From SURF-13 sp041695325 (GTDB taxonomy: Bacteria > Pseudomonadota > Gammaproteobacteria > SURF-13), in NCBI GenBank assembly GCA_041695325.1, contig JBGFRC010000003.1, positions 1-56,706 of the forward strand: a DNA stretch of 56,706 bases, in the 5' to 3' direction. Shown in pieces: positions 6,742-14,895 of the stretch. The position numbers and the translations under genes were made by a program. Position 1 is the first letter of the stretch. Each line of letters begins with the position of its first letter. Below the pieces are notes generated by a model. The model ran no database searches, was not told the origin of the DNA, and worked only from the letters and a program-made list of their open reading frames with translations.

Positions 6742-8628
6742 ATGTCCCGCGCCTATGACGCCTCCGCGATAGAGGTCTTAAGCGGCCTGGAGCCGGTGCG
6801 CCGCCGCCCCGGCATGTACACCGAGACCGAGCGCCCCAATCACCTGGCGCAGGAAGTGATAGACAACAGCGTGGACGAGGCGCTGGCCGGTTACGCCGGG
6901 CACATCGCGGTCACGTTGCAGCGCGACGGTTCGCTCTCGGTGGCCGACGACGGGCGCGGCATGCCGGTGGACATTCACCCGGAAGAAAAGCTGCCCGGCG
7001 TGGAGTTGATCCTCACCCGTTTGCACGCGGGCGGAAAGTTCTCGCGCCGGACCTACCGCTATTCCGGCGGTTTGCACGGCGTCGGCGTGTCGGTGGTGAA
7101 CGCACTGTCAAAGAAACTCGAGGTATGGGTGCGGCGCGGCGGCAAGGAATACCACATGGCCTTTGCCTCCGGTGAGAAAACGTCGCCGCTCAAGGAAACC
7201 GGATCGGTGGCCAAGAACGTCACCGGCACTACGGTTCGCTTCTGGCCGGATGAAAAATTTTTTGATTCCGGAAAATTTTCCGTTCCGCGCCTGAAGCACC
7301 TGTTGCGCGCCAAGGCCGTGTTGTGCGGCGGCCTCAAGGTGAGCTTTACCGACGAGGCGGGCGGTGAAACGGAAGCCTGGCGCTATGAGGACGGCATCAA
7401 AAGCTATTTGCGCGAGGCGCTGAAGGGCGCCACCATGACGCCCAGCGAGCCCTATACCGGCAGCCTCGCGGGAAACAACGAGGCGGTGGACTGGGCCGTG
7501 ACCTGGCTGCCGGAGGAAGGCGATCTGGTCACGGAAAGCTACGTCAACCTGATCCCCACCGCCCAGGGCGGTACGCACGTCAACGGCTTCCGCGCCGGCC
7601 TCACCGAGGCGCTGCGCGAGTTCTGTGAATTCAGAAATCTGCTGCCGCGTGGGGTGAAGATAGCGCCGGAAGACGTGTGGGAACGCTGCGCCTATATGTT
7701 GTCGGTCAAGCTGCTGGAGCCGCAGTTCACCGGCCAGACCAAGGAGCGCCTGACCTCGCGCGAGTGCGCGGCGTTCGTGGGCGGCGTAGTGAAAGACAGT
7801 TTCAGCCTGTGGCTTAACCAGCACGTCGCGCAGGGTGAAGCCATCGCCGCCATCGCCATCGCTCTCGCAGAACGGCGTCTGCGCGCGGCCAAGGCCGTGG
7901 TGCGCAAGAAAATAGCCGGCGGCCCGGCGCTGCCAGGCAAGCTGGCGGATTGTGTTTCACAAGACCCCGCGCGCACCGAACTGTTTCTGGTGGAGGGCGA
8001 TTCGGCGGGCGGCTCCGCCAAGCAGGCCCGCGACCGCGAGTATCAGGCGATACTGCCTCTGCGCGGCAAGATACTCAACACCTGGGAAGTAAACCCGGCG
8101 CAGGTGCTCGCCTCGCAAGAGGTGCACGACATCGCGGTGGCGCTGGGCGTGGACCCCAGTTCAACCGATTTAAGCGGCCTGCGTTACGGCAAGGTGTGCA
8201 TCCTGGCCGACGCCGACTCCGACGGCGCGCACATTGCGACTCTGTTGTGCGCGCTGTTTCTGCGCCATTTCCAGCCGCTGGTGGCGGCGGGCCACGTGCA
8301 CGTCGCCATGCCGCCGCTGTACCGCATAGACGCGGGCAAAGAGGTTTTTTACGCGCTGGATGAGGCCGAGAAACAGGGGGTGCTGGATCGCATCGCGGCG
8401 GAGAATATCAAGGGCAAGGTGAGCATCCAGCGCTTCAAGGGACTGGGTGAAATGAATCCGCAACAGTTGCGCGAGACCACCATCGCGCCGGAGACGCGCC
8501 GTCTGGTGAGGCTTACGCTGGACGCCGGGAATCAGGCCGCCGCGCTGCTGGACATGCTGCTGGCCAAAAAACGCGCCGCCGACCGGCGCGAATGGCTGGA
8601 GCAGAAGGGCAACCTGGCCGAGGTGTAA
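6742..8628 (+). CDS. parE: DNA topoisomerase IV subunit B
   Basis: ATPase subunit of the type IIA topoisomerase that decatenates daughter chromosomes. The 628-residue protein contains a GHKL ATPase domain (EVIDNSVDEAL, ADDGRGMP, GGLHGVGVSVVNALS) and a transducer region with the switch lysine motif FTGQTKERL. Its TOPRIM domain has EGDSAGG near 420 and DADSDGAH near 490. The length and the absence of the GyrB-specific insertion favour ParE over GyrB. It is the last gene of the rubrerythrin-to-CNP1 run (3-bp gap to its predecessor). parC is not downstream; a toxin-antitoxin pair follows instead. Confidence 0.95.
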   Translation: MSRAYDASAIEVLSGLEPVRRRPGMYTETERPNHLAQEVIDNSVDEALAGYAGHIAVTLQRDGSLSVADDGRGMPVDIHPEEKLPGVELILTRLHAGGKFSRRTYRYSGGLHGVGVSVVNALSKKLEVWVRRGGKEYHMAFASGEKTSPLKETGSVAKNVTGTTVRFWPDEKFFDSGKFSVPRLKHLLRAKAVLCGGLKVSFTDEAGGETEAWRYEDGIKSYLREALKGATMTPSEPYTGSLAGNNEAVDWAVTWLPEEGDLVTESYVNLIPTAQGGTHVNGFRAGLTEALREFCEFRNLLPRGVKIAPEDVWERCAYMLSVKLLEPQFTGQTKERLTSRECAAFVGGVVKDSFSLWLNQHVAQGEAIAAIAIALAERRLRAAKAVVRKKIAGGPALPGKLADCVSQDPARTELFLVEGDSAGGSAKQARDREYQAILPLRGKILNTWEVNPAQVLASQEVHDIAVALGVDPSSTDLSGLRYGKVCILADADSDGAHIATLLCALFLRHFQPLVAAGHVHVAMPPLYRIDAGKEVFYALDEAEKQGVLDRIAAENIKGKVSIQRFKGLGEMNPQQLRETTIAPETRRLVRLTLDAGNQAAALLDMLLAKKRAADRREWLEQKGNLAEV

Positions 8629-8641
8629 CTGTCAGCGGGTC

Positions 8642-8669
8642 TTGACACATCCCATTTTGGGACTATAAT
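8642..8669 (+). promoter_or_regulatory. higBA promoter with operator-like dyad
   Basis: TTGACA (8642-8647), a 16-nt spacer and TATAAT (8664-8669), both consensus hexamers. The spacer contains the dyad TCCCA-ttt-TGGGA (8650-8662), well placed for autorepression by the HigA antitoxin. The higB ATG lies 7 bp downstream, so the leader is very short. Confidence 0.85.
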
Positions 8670-8675
8670 GGCGAT

Positions 8676-8978
8676 ATGCGCATCATCGCACTCTCGACGC
8701 TAAAGACCTTTTGGGAAAAGAATCCGGGTTATCGGGACGCAAAGGAGCCGCTACTGGCTTGGTACCGACATGTGCTGAAGGCCGATTGGACATCACCAGC
8801 CGAGGTGAAGAGGGATTTTCGCACAGCCAGCATGCTGCGAGATGGACGTGTGGTATTTAACATCGCCGGCGATAAGTATCGGCTTGTGGTGCGGGTCAAT
8901 TATGCGTACCGCGTAGTGTACGTTCGGTTTATCGGCACGCATGCCCGGTACGATGCGATTGATGCTCAGACAATTTGA
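8676..8978 (+). CDS. higB: HigB-family type II toxin (ribosome-dependent mRNA interferase)
   Basis: The 100-residue basic protein begins MRIIALSTLKTFWEKNPGYRD and ends in a beta-rich segment (YRLVVRVNYAYRVVYVRFIG) that matches the HigB branch of the RelE/ParE fold. Known members cut mRNA on the ribosome and are neutralised by HigA. Toxin-before-antitoxin order, normal for higBA, holds here: higA starts 13 bp downstream. The terminal THARYDAIDA motif is typical of the subfamily. No frameshift or stop is present, so the toxin should be intact. Confidence 0.9.
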   Translation: MRIIALSTLKTFWEKNPGYRDAKEPLLAWYRHVLKADWTSPAEVKRDFRTASMLRDGRVVFNIAGDKYRLVVRVNYAYRVVYVRFIGTHARYDAIDAQTI

Positions 8979-8990
8979 TGGAGTTTAACC

Positions 8991-9365
8991 ATGGATATCA
9001 AGCCTATCAAGACAAAAGCCGACTATAGGGCGGCCCTCAAGGAAATCGAGTCCCTGATGACGGCCAAGGCGCATACGCCGAAAGGGGAACGCCTGGAGAT
9101 TTTAGTGACGCTGGTCGAGGCCTACGAAAAGAAACACTTTCCACTCAATCTCCCTGATCCGGTCGAAGCGATCAAGTTCCACATGGATCAGATGGGGCTG
9201 ACTCCAAAGGACTTGGAGCCGGCCATCGGCCGGTTGAACCGGGTCTACGAGGTACTGAATTACAAGAGGCCCTTGACGCTGAAAATGATCTGGCGCTTGC
9301 ACAGCACCTTGGGTATCCCGGCCGAGAGCCTCATTAAGCAACCCGAAGAGACCCGGGCCGCGTGA
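8991..9365 (+). CDS. higA: HigA-family antitoxin with helix-turn-helix domain
   Basis: The 124-residue protein pairs with the upstream toxin. The N-terminal part (DIKPIKTKADYRAALKEIES) is the family's helical toxin-binding segment. The C-terminal half (about 60-115: HMDQMGLTPKDLEPAIG, then LTLKMIWRLHSTLGIPAESL) is a Cro/XRE-type helix-turn-helix. It is expected to bind its own promoter, where the TCCCA/TGGGA dyad lies. ATG 8991 follows a GGAG site. It belongs to the longer HigA type (over 100 residues). Confidence 0.9.
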   Translation: MDIKPIKTKADYRAALKEIESLMTAKAHTPKGERLEILVTLVEAYEKKHFPLNLPDPVEAIKFHMDQMGLTPKDLEPAIGRLNRVYEVLNYKRPLTLKMIWRLHSTLGIPAESLIKQPEETRAA

Positions 9366-9405
9366 GGAGCGGCCACACATAGACCGGACACTGCGCCGCA
9401 TCAGG

Positions 9406-9546
9406 TCAGCCCTGCTTACGCCGTTCCTGCAGCGGCATCACATGCTGGGCGCGGCGATCTTCCTGGATCGAGAGCTGGTTGTCGCGCGCGAACTTCAGGA
9501 TAAATTCATACGCGGCCGGATTGGTTTCGCGCAGCGATCTTTTCAC
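9406..9546 (-). pseudogene. Orphan 46-codon coding remnant, unknown
   Basis: In this frame the minus strand reads as a charged, protein-like string (starts VKRSLRETNPAAYEFI, ends MPLQERRKQG, then TGA). I do not recognise the family. There is no ribosome binding site before the GTG, and directly upstream the frame runs into the GC-rich palindrome at 9570. It therefore looks like the 3' end of a gene cut by that repeat. A very small intact gene is possible. Apart from this and the palindrome, I see nothing in 9366-9709. Confidence 0.3.
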
Positions 9547-9569
9547 CGCCAGACACCCTCGCCACGCTC

Positions 9570-9595
9570 GGCCCCCTTTGGAAAAGGGGGTGGCC
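9570..9595. repeat. GC-rich intergenic palindrome
   Basis: CCCCCTTT (9572-9579) and AAAGGGGG (9583-9590) form a perfect 8-bp stem, flanked by GGCC on the left and GGCC (9592-9595) on the right. It resembles the short C-run/G-run palindromes at 42139, 45134 and 51347. Confidence 0.6.
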
Positions 9596-9709
9596 GGGGG
9601 ATTTTAACTTTCGCCGCCCTATAGTGATAAGCGGCCGGAAAACGTCTTTCTTCAGGCCCGGCGCGCAATAAATTCAAGGCGCCCCCAGAGGTATTTTTTG
9701 AAATCTCCC

Positions 9710-9736
9710 TAAAGTTTCCGCGTCCGGTCCCGATAA
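9710..9736 (+). promoter_or_regulatory. Sigma-28 (FliA) promoter of fliC
   Basis: TAAAGTTT (9710-9717), an 11-nt spacer and CCCGATAA (9729-9736) match the FliA consensus TAAAGTTT-N11-GCCGATAA in all but one base. It lies 100 bp before the fliC ATG, so filament synthesis should wait for hook completion and FlgM export. Confidence 0.9.
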
Positions 9737-9836
9737 CCTGCACGTGGAAGTTAACAGTCCCTGGCCCCGGAGCGGGGGCAGTGGTTCATACACACCCCCA
9801 GCCCAGGTGGTTTGGGATTAACCAAAGGAGATAAAC

Positions 9837-11471
9837 ATGCCTCAAATTATTAATACTAACGTGTCATCGCTGAACGCTCAGCGCAACTTGAACACGTCTC
9901 AGTCTCAGTTGTCCATTGCCTTGCAACGCCTGTCTTCAGGCTTGCGCATCAACAGCGCCAAGGACGACGCAGCGGGTTTGGCTATTTCGGAACGATTCAC
10001 TTCGCAAATCCGCGGACTGAACCAGGCTACTCGTAACGCCAACGATGGTATTTCGCTGGCGCAGACCGCCGAAGGCGCATTAGGCACTGCTGGCGACCTG
10101 TTACAACGCATCCGTGAACTGGCCGTGCAGTCCGCCAACGCCACAAATTCCGGCACCGACCGTGCTGCGTTGCAACAAGAAGTCGCGCAGTTGATTTCTG
10201 AATTGGATCGCGTAGCCACCACCACAGAGTTCAACGGCACCAAGTTGCTGGACGGCAATTTCAGGGCGCAACAGTTCCAGGTGGGCGCCAACGCCAATCA
10301 GACGATCATGGTGAGCGTGGACGGTGCACGCGCGACCCAGATCGGCTCCGTGGTGAACAGCGCCGGTACACGCTCCGTGACCGCCGGCACCACGACTTCT
10401 GGTGTGGCGACGGCTACCGATACTCTGGTGCGCACCACGTATACCGGTGTGGATACCACAGCTATCGGTTCCGGGGAACTGTATATTAACGCTACAGAGG
10501 TCAAGGTATCGGCTAACTACGCGGTTTCCGGGTTGGCGAACGCACGCGATTCCGCCAGCGCCTACGCCAAGGCGGCTGCCATCAATGCCAGCAACATCGT
10601 CGGCGTGACAGCAACGGCGAGCAATACCCAGCAGTTCAACGCGGTCAGTGCAGCGGCCACCAGCGGTCCGGCTATTACGGCAGGAACTAACGATGGACTG
10701 ACTTCCAGCACATTGAACTCTGGTGAGTCTGCTTCGTATACCCTGAAGATCAACGGCACCACGGTATACGCGAGCGGCACAGTGACTTCTGGCGCGTTAC
10801 AGCAGAGCGTGGATCAATTGGTGAGCGCCATCAACACCTCCAAGGATACCACCGGCGTGGTGGCGAACAAGAATAGCTCCGGTCAGCTTGAGCTGGTTGC
10901 GGCCGACGGCAGGGGCGTTGTGGTGGAGGAGGCGTTCAGCTTTACTGATGATGCTACTGCTTCGGTTTTCCAGGGCAAGAGCGTGTTCAGCACCTTTGAT
11001 GAAACGGGCGGCGCCAGCGCGACATCCACCATCACTCGTGAAACACACTACCGTGGCCAGGTGACGTTGCAGTCTTCGAATAATATCACCTTCAATAGCG
11101 CAGCAGCCTCGAACAAGATCGGATTCGACACCGCCTTGTTGAGTGTGGACACCACCAAGACTATTAATACGGTGGATGTGTCCACGGTGGCGGGAGCCAA
11201 CACCGCCATCTTGGCAGTGGATGCAGCTTTGTCGACCATCAACTCTAATCGCGCAAAACTCGGCGCGGTGCAGAGTCGCTTTGGATCGACCGTGTCCAGC
11301 TTAGCCACCACCTCCGAGAATCTAAGCGCTGCACGCGCTCGCATTCTCGACGCCGACTTCGCGGCGGAGACGGCGGCGCTGACCCGCGGCCAGATCCTGC
11401 AGCAGGCCGGTGTGGCGATGCTGGCTCAGGCCAATGCGCTGCCGCAGAACGTGCTGGCTCTGTTGCGGTAA
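9837..11471 (+). CDS. fliC: Flagellin
   Basis: Filament subunit exported by the flagellar type III system. The 544-residue protein has the conserved D0/D1 N-terminus (MPQIINTNVSSLNAQRNL, then LSSGLRINSAKDDAAGLAI). Its C-terminus has the matching ARILDADFAAETAALTRGQIL and ALPQNVLALLR. The centre (about 170-450) is a Thr/Ser/Ala-rich variable region that forms the exposed D2/D3 domains; it has only a few scattered aromatic residues and no cysteine. ATG 9837 follows an AAAGGAGA site. It is transcribed alone from the sigma-28 promoter and ends at a terminator before flaG. Only one flagellin gene is seen in the window. Confidence 0.97.
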   Translation: MPQIINTNVSSLNAQRNLNTSQSQLSIALQRLSSGLRINSAKDDAAGLAISERFTSQIRGLNQATRNANDGISLAQTAEGALGTAGDLLQRIRELAVQSANATNSGTDRAALQQEVAQLISELDRVATTTEFNGTKLLDGNFRAQQFQVGANANQTIMVSVDGARATQIGSVVNSAGTRSVTAGTTTSGVATATDTLVRTTYTGVDTTAIGSGELYINATEVKVSANYAVSGLANARDSASAYAKAAAINASNIVGVTATASNTQQFNAVSAAATSGPAITAGTNDGLTSSTLNSGESASYTLKINGTTVYASGTVTSGALQQSVDQLVSAINTSKDTTGVVANKNSSGQLELVAADGRGVVVEEAFSFTDDATASVFQGKSVFSTFDETGGASATSTITRETHYRGQVTLQSSNNITFNSAAASNKIGFDTALLSVDTTKTINTVDVSTVAGANTAILAVDAALSTINSNRAKLGAVQSRFGSTVSSLATTSENLSAARARILDADFAAETAALTRGQILQQAGVAMLAQANALPQNVLALLR

Positions 11472-11490
11472 TCGGCGCGGAGATGAGAAC

Positions 11491-11525
11491 GCGTCCGGGG
11501 AGTATCTTCCCCGGACGCATTTCTT
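11491..11525 (+). terminator. fliC terminator
   Basis: A perfect 11-bp stem, GCGTCCGGGGA (11491-11501) and TCCCCGGACGC (11508-11518), with a GTATCT loop is followed by ATTTCTT. It starts 19 bp after the fliC stop. Confidence 0.85.
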
Positions 11526-11547
11526 AACCTGATACAGAGGGCTAGCC

Positions 11548-11898
11548 ATGGCGAGCTATTTCAACAACCCGCTTAACAGCTATAGGACCAACGCCGACCA
11601 GACAAAAAAGACCGCCAAGCCAACGCCGCCGGAACGCGATCCGCCTCCCGCCGCCGCCGCGCCGGTGGTGGCGGTGCAGGAGGAAATCGCCGATGCGGTG
11701 AGCAGCCTCAACAACTATGTGCAGAATCTGCGCCGTGATCTGTATTTCACGGTGGATGAGGACACCGGGCGTACGGTGATCAAGGTGATAGACTCCGAGA
11801 CCAACGAAGTGCTGCGCCAGATTCCGGCAGAGGAGGCGTTGAACCTGGCGCGTCACCTGGAACATCACCAGACGGCAATGCTGCAAGCCCAGGCCTGA
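11548..11898 (+). CDS. flaG: FlaG family flagellar protein
   Basis: The 116-residue protein has a variable Pro/Ala-rich N-terminal half and a conserved FlaG C-terminal domain (about 50-110: AVSSLNNYVQNLRRDLYF, then DEDTGRTVIKVIDSETNEVLRQIP). FlaG affects filament length in polar flagellates; the mechanism is not settled. ATG 11548 follows AGAGGGCTAGCC. It lies between fliC and fliD, its usual place, and is separated from each by a hairpin terminator. Confidence 0.9.
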   Translation: MASYFNNPLNSYRTNADQTKKTAKPTPPERDPPPAAAAPVVAVQEEIADAVSSLNNYVQNLRRDLYFTVDEDTGRTVIKVIDSETNEVLRQIPAEEALNLARHLEHHQTAMLQAQA

Positions 11899-11961
11899 GC
11901 TGGTATTAAATTTGCATCCATGATGTCAAGGCAAGGATAGCCGACGGAAAAATTATGGCAA

Positions 11962-11997
11962 CCGCCGGGCGGATGGCATCCCCCGGCGGCATTTTCT
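11962..11997 (+). terminator. Terminator-like hairpin between flaG and fliD
   Basis: CCGCCGGG (11962-11969) pairs with CCCGGCGG (11982-11989) around a 12-nt loop, followed by CATTTTCT. The T-run is short, so termination may be partial. Confidence 0.6.
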
Positions 11998-12034
11998 CAG
12001 CTACGTGTTCCAAGTTTCTTTGGGGTTTTAAGAC

Positions 12035-14092
12035 ATGGCAATCACCTCGGCCGGCATCGGCTCCGGTCTTGATATTAATGGGATTATCAACCAGTTGCTC
12101 GCGCTGGAGCGCAGGCCAGTTATCCAGCTCGATAAAAAAGAGGCCGTTTTTCAGGCCAAGCTGAGCGCCTATGGCACTATCAAGGGCGCGCTGTCATCCT
12201 TCCAGACCGCCGTGCGCAGTTTGAGCGACGTCTCCAAATTCCAGGTTTACAAGGCCGCTTCGGGAGACACCACGCTCTACACGGCCACGGCTTCAAGCTC
12301 CGCCACGGTCGGCAACTACGGCATCGAGGTGGTACGCACCGCCAAGGCGCATAAGCTCATCGCCGCCGGGCAGGCCAGCAGCACCGCCACGATAGGCGCG
12401 GGCGCCACCACCACGCTTACCTTTGATTTCGGAACCATCGGCGGCGGCGCCCTGGGTTCGGATGGCAAGTATAGTGGCACCGGCAGGACATTTACGCTCA
12501 ACCCGCTCAAGGGCTCCAAGACCGTCACCATAGACAGCACCAACAACACCCTGGAAGGCATACGCAACGCGATCAACAACGCGAAGATAGGAGTGACCGC
12601 CACCATCGTTAACGACGGCAGCGGCAGCGCGCCTTATCGCCTGGTGCTGACCCCGGACGATACCGGCGCGGCGAATAGTTTGCGCATCGCCGTTGCGGGT
12701 GATGCAACCTTGCAAGGCCTGCTGGCCTACGACAACACCGGCACGCAAAACCTGGCGCAGACCGATACGGCCCAGCACGCCGGTTTGAACGATGCCCAGA
12801 TCAAGGTGGATGGCGCCACGATTACCAAGGCCGCCAACGTCATCAAGGATGTCATCCCGGGCGTCACGCTTAATTTGCTCAAGACCAGCGCGGCGGGCGT
12901 GGCCACCAATCTCTCCGTGGCCCGCGATACCGGGGCGGTCAAGTCATCGGTCGAGGCCTTTGTCAAGGCCTACAACGACATACGTAAGACCGTCACGGAT
13001 TTGACGGCTTACAACGCCAGCACCAAGCAGGGCGCGATCCTGCAAGGCGATTCCTCGGCCCTGGACGTGCTGCGGAAGATACGCGGCACGCTCAACAATA
13101 CTATTCAGTTTTCAACCGGCACGCTGACGCTGTTGTCGCAGGTCGGGGTCAGCTTCCAGAAAGACGGCACCTTGTCCCTGGACGGCGCCAAGCTCGATAC
13201 GGCGATCAGCAATAATTTTAACGACATCGCCAAGCTGTTCGCCGCCGTGGGCACGGCCACGGACAGCCTGGTCAGCTACGCGAGCGCAACGGCCAATACC
13301 AAGCCGGGCAGCTATGCCGTGAATGTCACACAGCTCGCCACCCGCGGCGCTTATACCGGCCAGGCCAGCGCGAGCTTTCCTCTGACCATAGACGCGAATA
13401 ATGACAATTTCACCGTCAAGGTGGACGGCGTCACCTCGGGCAACATCAGCTTGAGCCAGGGGTCGTACGCCACGGCCGCCGATCTCGCCGCGCAACTCCA
13501 GGCCAAAATCAACGGCGACAGCGCCCTGCAAGCGGCGGGTGCCGCGGTGACAGTGACGCACAACGGCAGCGCCTTTGTCATTACTTCTAACCGCTACGGC
13601 TCCGCCTCCACGGTCGAGTTCACCTCCGTGGACACCAACACCGCCGCCACGCTCGGCTTGAGCGTGGGCGCGGGCACGGCGGGCCTGGATGCCAAGGGCA
13701 CGATCAACGGCGCCACTGCCACCGGCTCCGGCCAGTTCCTCACCGCTGCCACGGGCGATGCGTCCGAGGGGCTCAAGGTGCAAGTGCTGGGCGGGGCAAC
13801 GGGCGCGCGCGGGACGGTGAATTATTCGCAAGGCTACGCCTATCAACTGGACAAGCTGGCTGACCAGTTGCTTGGAAGCTCCGGCCCGGTCACCAGCCGC
13901 ACCAACGGCATCAACACCAGCATCAAGGACATCGGCAAGCAGCGTGATGTCCTGAACCAGCGCCTGGTGGACGTAGAGCGGCGTCTGCGCGCTCAGTTTA
14001 CCGCCCTGGACAGTCTGGTAAGCCGCCTGCGCTCGACCAACAATTTTCTTACCCGGCAATTGGCAAGCCTGTCGAATATCTCAAAACAATAG
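12035..14092 (+). CDS. fliD: Flagellar filament cap protein
   Basis: Cap (HAP2) protein that sits at the filament tip and folds incoming flagellin. The 685-residue protein has the FliD N-terminus (MAITSAGIGSGLDINGIINQLLALERRP) and a long central region of Thr/Ala-rich beta domains. The C-terminal coiled-coil segment (about 600-680) contains DIGKQRDVLNQRLVDVERRL and ends LASLSNISKQ. It is longer than the roughly 470-residue enteric form because the middle region is expanded, as in many polar flagellates. No sigma-28 site was found immediately upstream. fliS follows after 19 bp. Confidence 0.95.
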   Translation: MAITSAGIGSGLDINGIINQLLALERRPVIQLDKKEAVFQAKLSAYGTIKGALSSFQTAVRSLSDVSKFQVYKAASGDTTLYTATASSSATVGNYGIEVVRTAKAHKLIAAGQASSTATIGAGATTTLTFDFGTIGGGALGSDGKYSGTGRTFTLNPLKGSKTVTIDSTNNTLEGIRNAINNAKIGVTATIVNDGSGSAPYRLVLTPDDTGAANSLRIAVAGDATLQGLLAYDNTGTQNLAQTDTAQHAGLNDAQIKVDGATITKAANVIKDVIPGVTLNLLKTSAAGVATNLSVARDTGAVKSSVEAFVKAYNDIRKTVTDLTAYNASTKQGAILQGDSSALDVLRKIRGTLNNTIQFSTGTLTLLSQVGVSFQKDGTLSLDGAKLDTAISNNFNDIAKLFAAVGTATDSLVSYASATANTKPGSYAVNVTQLATRGAYTGQASASFPLTIDANNDNFTVKVDGVTSGNISLSQGSYATAADLAAQLQAKINGDSALQAAGAAVTVTHNGSAFVITSNRYGSASTVEFTSVDTNTAATLGLSVGAGTAGLDAKGTINGATATGSGQFLTAATGDASEGLKVQVLGGATGARGTVNYSQGYAYQLDKLADQLLGSSGPVTSRTNGINTSIKDIGKQRDVLNQRLVDVERRLRAQFTALDSLVSRLRSTNNFLTRQLASLSNISKQ

Positions 14093-14111
14093 TAATTTCA
14101 AGGAGATTACC

Positions 14112-14546
14112 ATGAGCCACACCCCCCTGCGCCGCGGCGCACAGCATTATCATGCATTGAGAACGGAAAGCGCCGTTACGTACGCCAGTCCCCACACCCT
14201 GATCCGGATGATGCTGGAAGGCTTGCTGGAAAGCATCGCCTGCGCCATGGGCCATATGCAACGCAGCGAGACGGCCAAAAGGGGCGAGGAGATCAGTTGT
14301 GCGATGGCGATTCTGGACGGTTTGAGGATGAGCCTGGATAAAAAGGCGGGCGGCGAGATCGCGGAGAATCTGGATCGCCTGTATGGCTATATCAGCCGCA
14401 CCCTGCTCTGCGCCAATCTTGAGAACAGCCCGAATAAGCTGGAGGAGTGCGCTGCCCTGGTGCGCGAGATCAAGAGCGCGTGGGAAGGCATGCCCAGAGA
14501 GGCCGTGTATGCCGCGGAGCAGGTTTTACAGCAACGCGCGGCTTGA
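14112..14546 (+). CDS. fliS: Flagellin export chaperone
   Basis: Cytosolic helical chaperone that binds the flagellin C-terminus and prevents early polymerisation. The 144-residue protein shows FliS features: a Tyr/His-rich N-terminal cap (GAQHYHALRTESAV), SPHTLIRMMLEGLLESI near 38-54, and a C-terminal helix with LEECAALVREIKSAWEGM. ATG 14112 follows CAAGGAGAT. It lies between fliD and a fliT-like gene, as in other flagellar loci. Confidence 0.93.
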   Translation: MSHTPLRRGAQHYHALRTESAVTYASPHTLIRMMLEGLLESIACAMGHMQRSETAKRGEEISCAMAILDGLRMSLDKKAGGEIAENLDRLYGYISRTLLCANLENSPNKLEECAALVREIKSAWEGMPREAVYAAEQVLQQRAA

Positions 14547-14559
14547 GCGTGGCGCCGGT

Positions 14560-14895
14560 ATGAAAACCACATCCGGCGCAGCGGCGAACACGCCACTCAT
14601 GCAGGACTGGCGGGATATCACGCTCCTTTCGGAGCGCATGCTGGAAGCGGCGCGCGGCGGAAACTGGAGCGCGCTGTTCGATATGGAGTCGCGCCGCACC
14701 GCGCTCATCGCGCGCGCCATGCCGGACCCGCAAGGGCAGCCGGAAGCGGCCATGGTGGAGTTGCGCAAGGTGCTGGCGCTCAATGGGCAGTTGCTGCAGG
14801 TGTTGCAACAACAGCAGGCAAGCTGCGGCGCGGAGCTTGAGAAATTCGGCCACGGCAGGCGCGCGCTTGAACACTATGGAAAACACCAACAATAA
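14560..14895 (+). CDS. fliT: FliT-like flagellar chaperone
   Basis: The 111-residue all-helical protein (MKTTSGAAANTPLMQDWRDI) fits the FliT/FlgN-type small chaperones in size, position after fliS and helix content (LLSERMLEAARGGNWSALFDMESRR; LALNGQLLQVLQQQQ). FliT binds FliD, and in enterics also FlhDC. Sequence identity among FliT proteins is low, so the call leans on context. ATG 14560 is 13 bp after the fliS stop. The 3' end overlaps the PilZ-like gene by 20 bp, a sign of coupling. Confidence 0.7.
   Translation: MKTTSGAAANTPLMQDWRDITLLSERMLEAARGGNWSALFDMESRRTALIARAMPDPQGQPEAAMVELRKVLALNGQLLQVLQQQQASCGAELEKFGHGRRALEHYGKHQQ

Noticed and set aside
12001..12034. Sigma-28 or sigma-54 promoter directly before fliD
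   Set aside because: No GCCGATAA-type or correctly spaced GG-N10-GC element with acceptable flanks was found; only partial matches.
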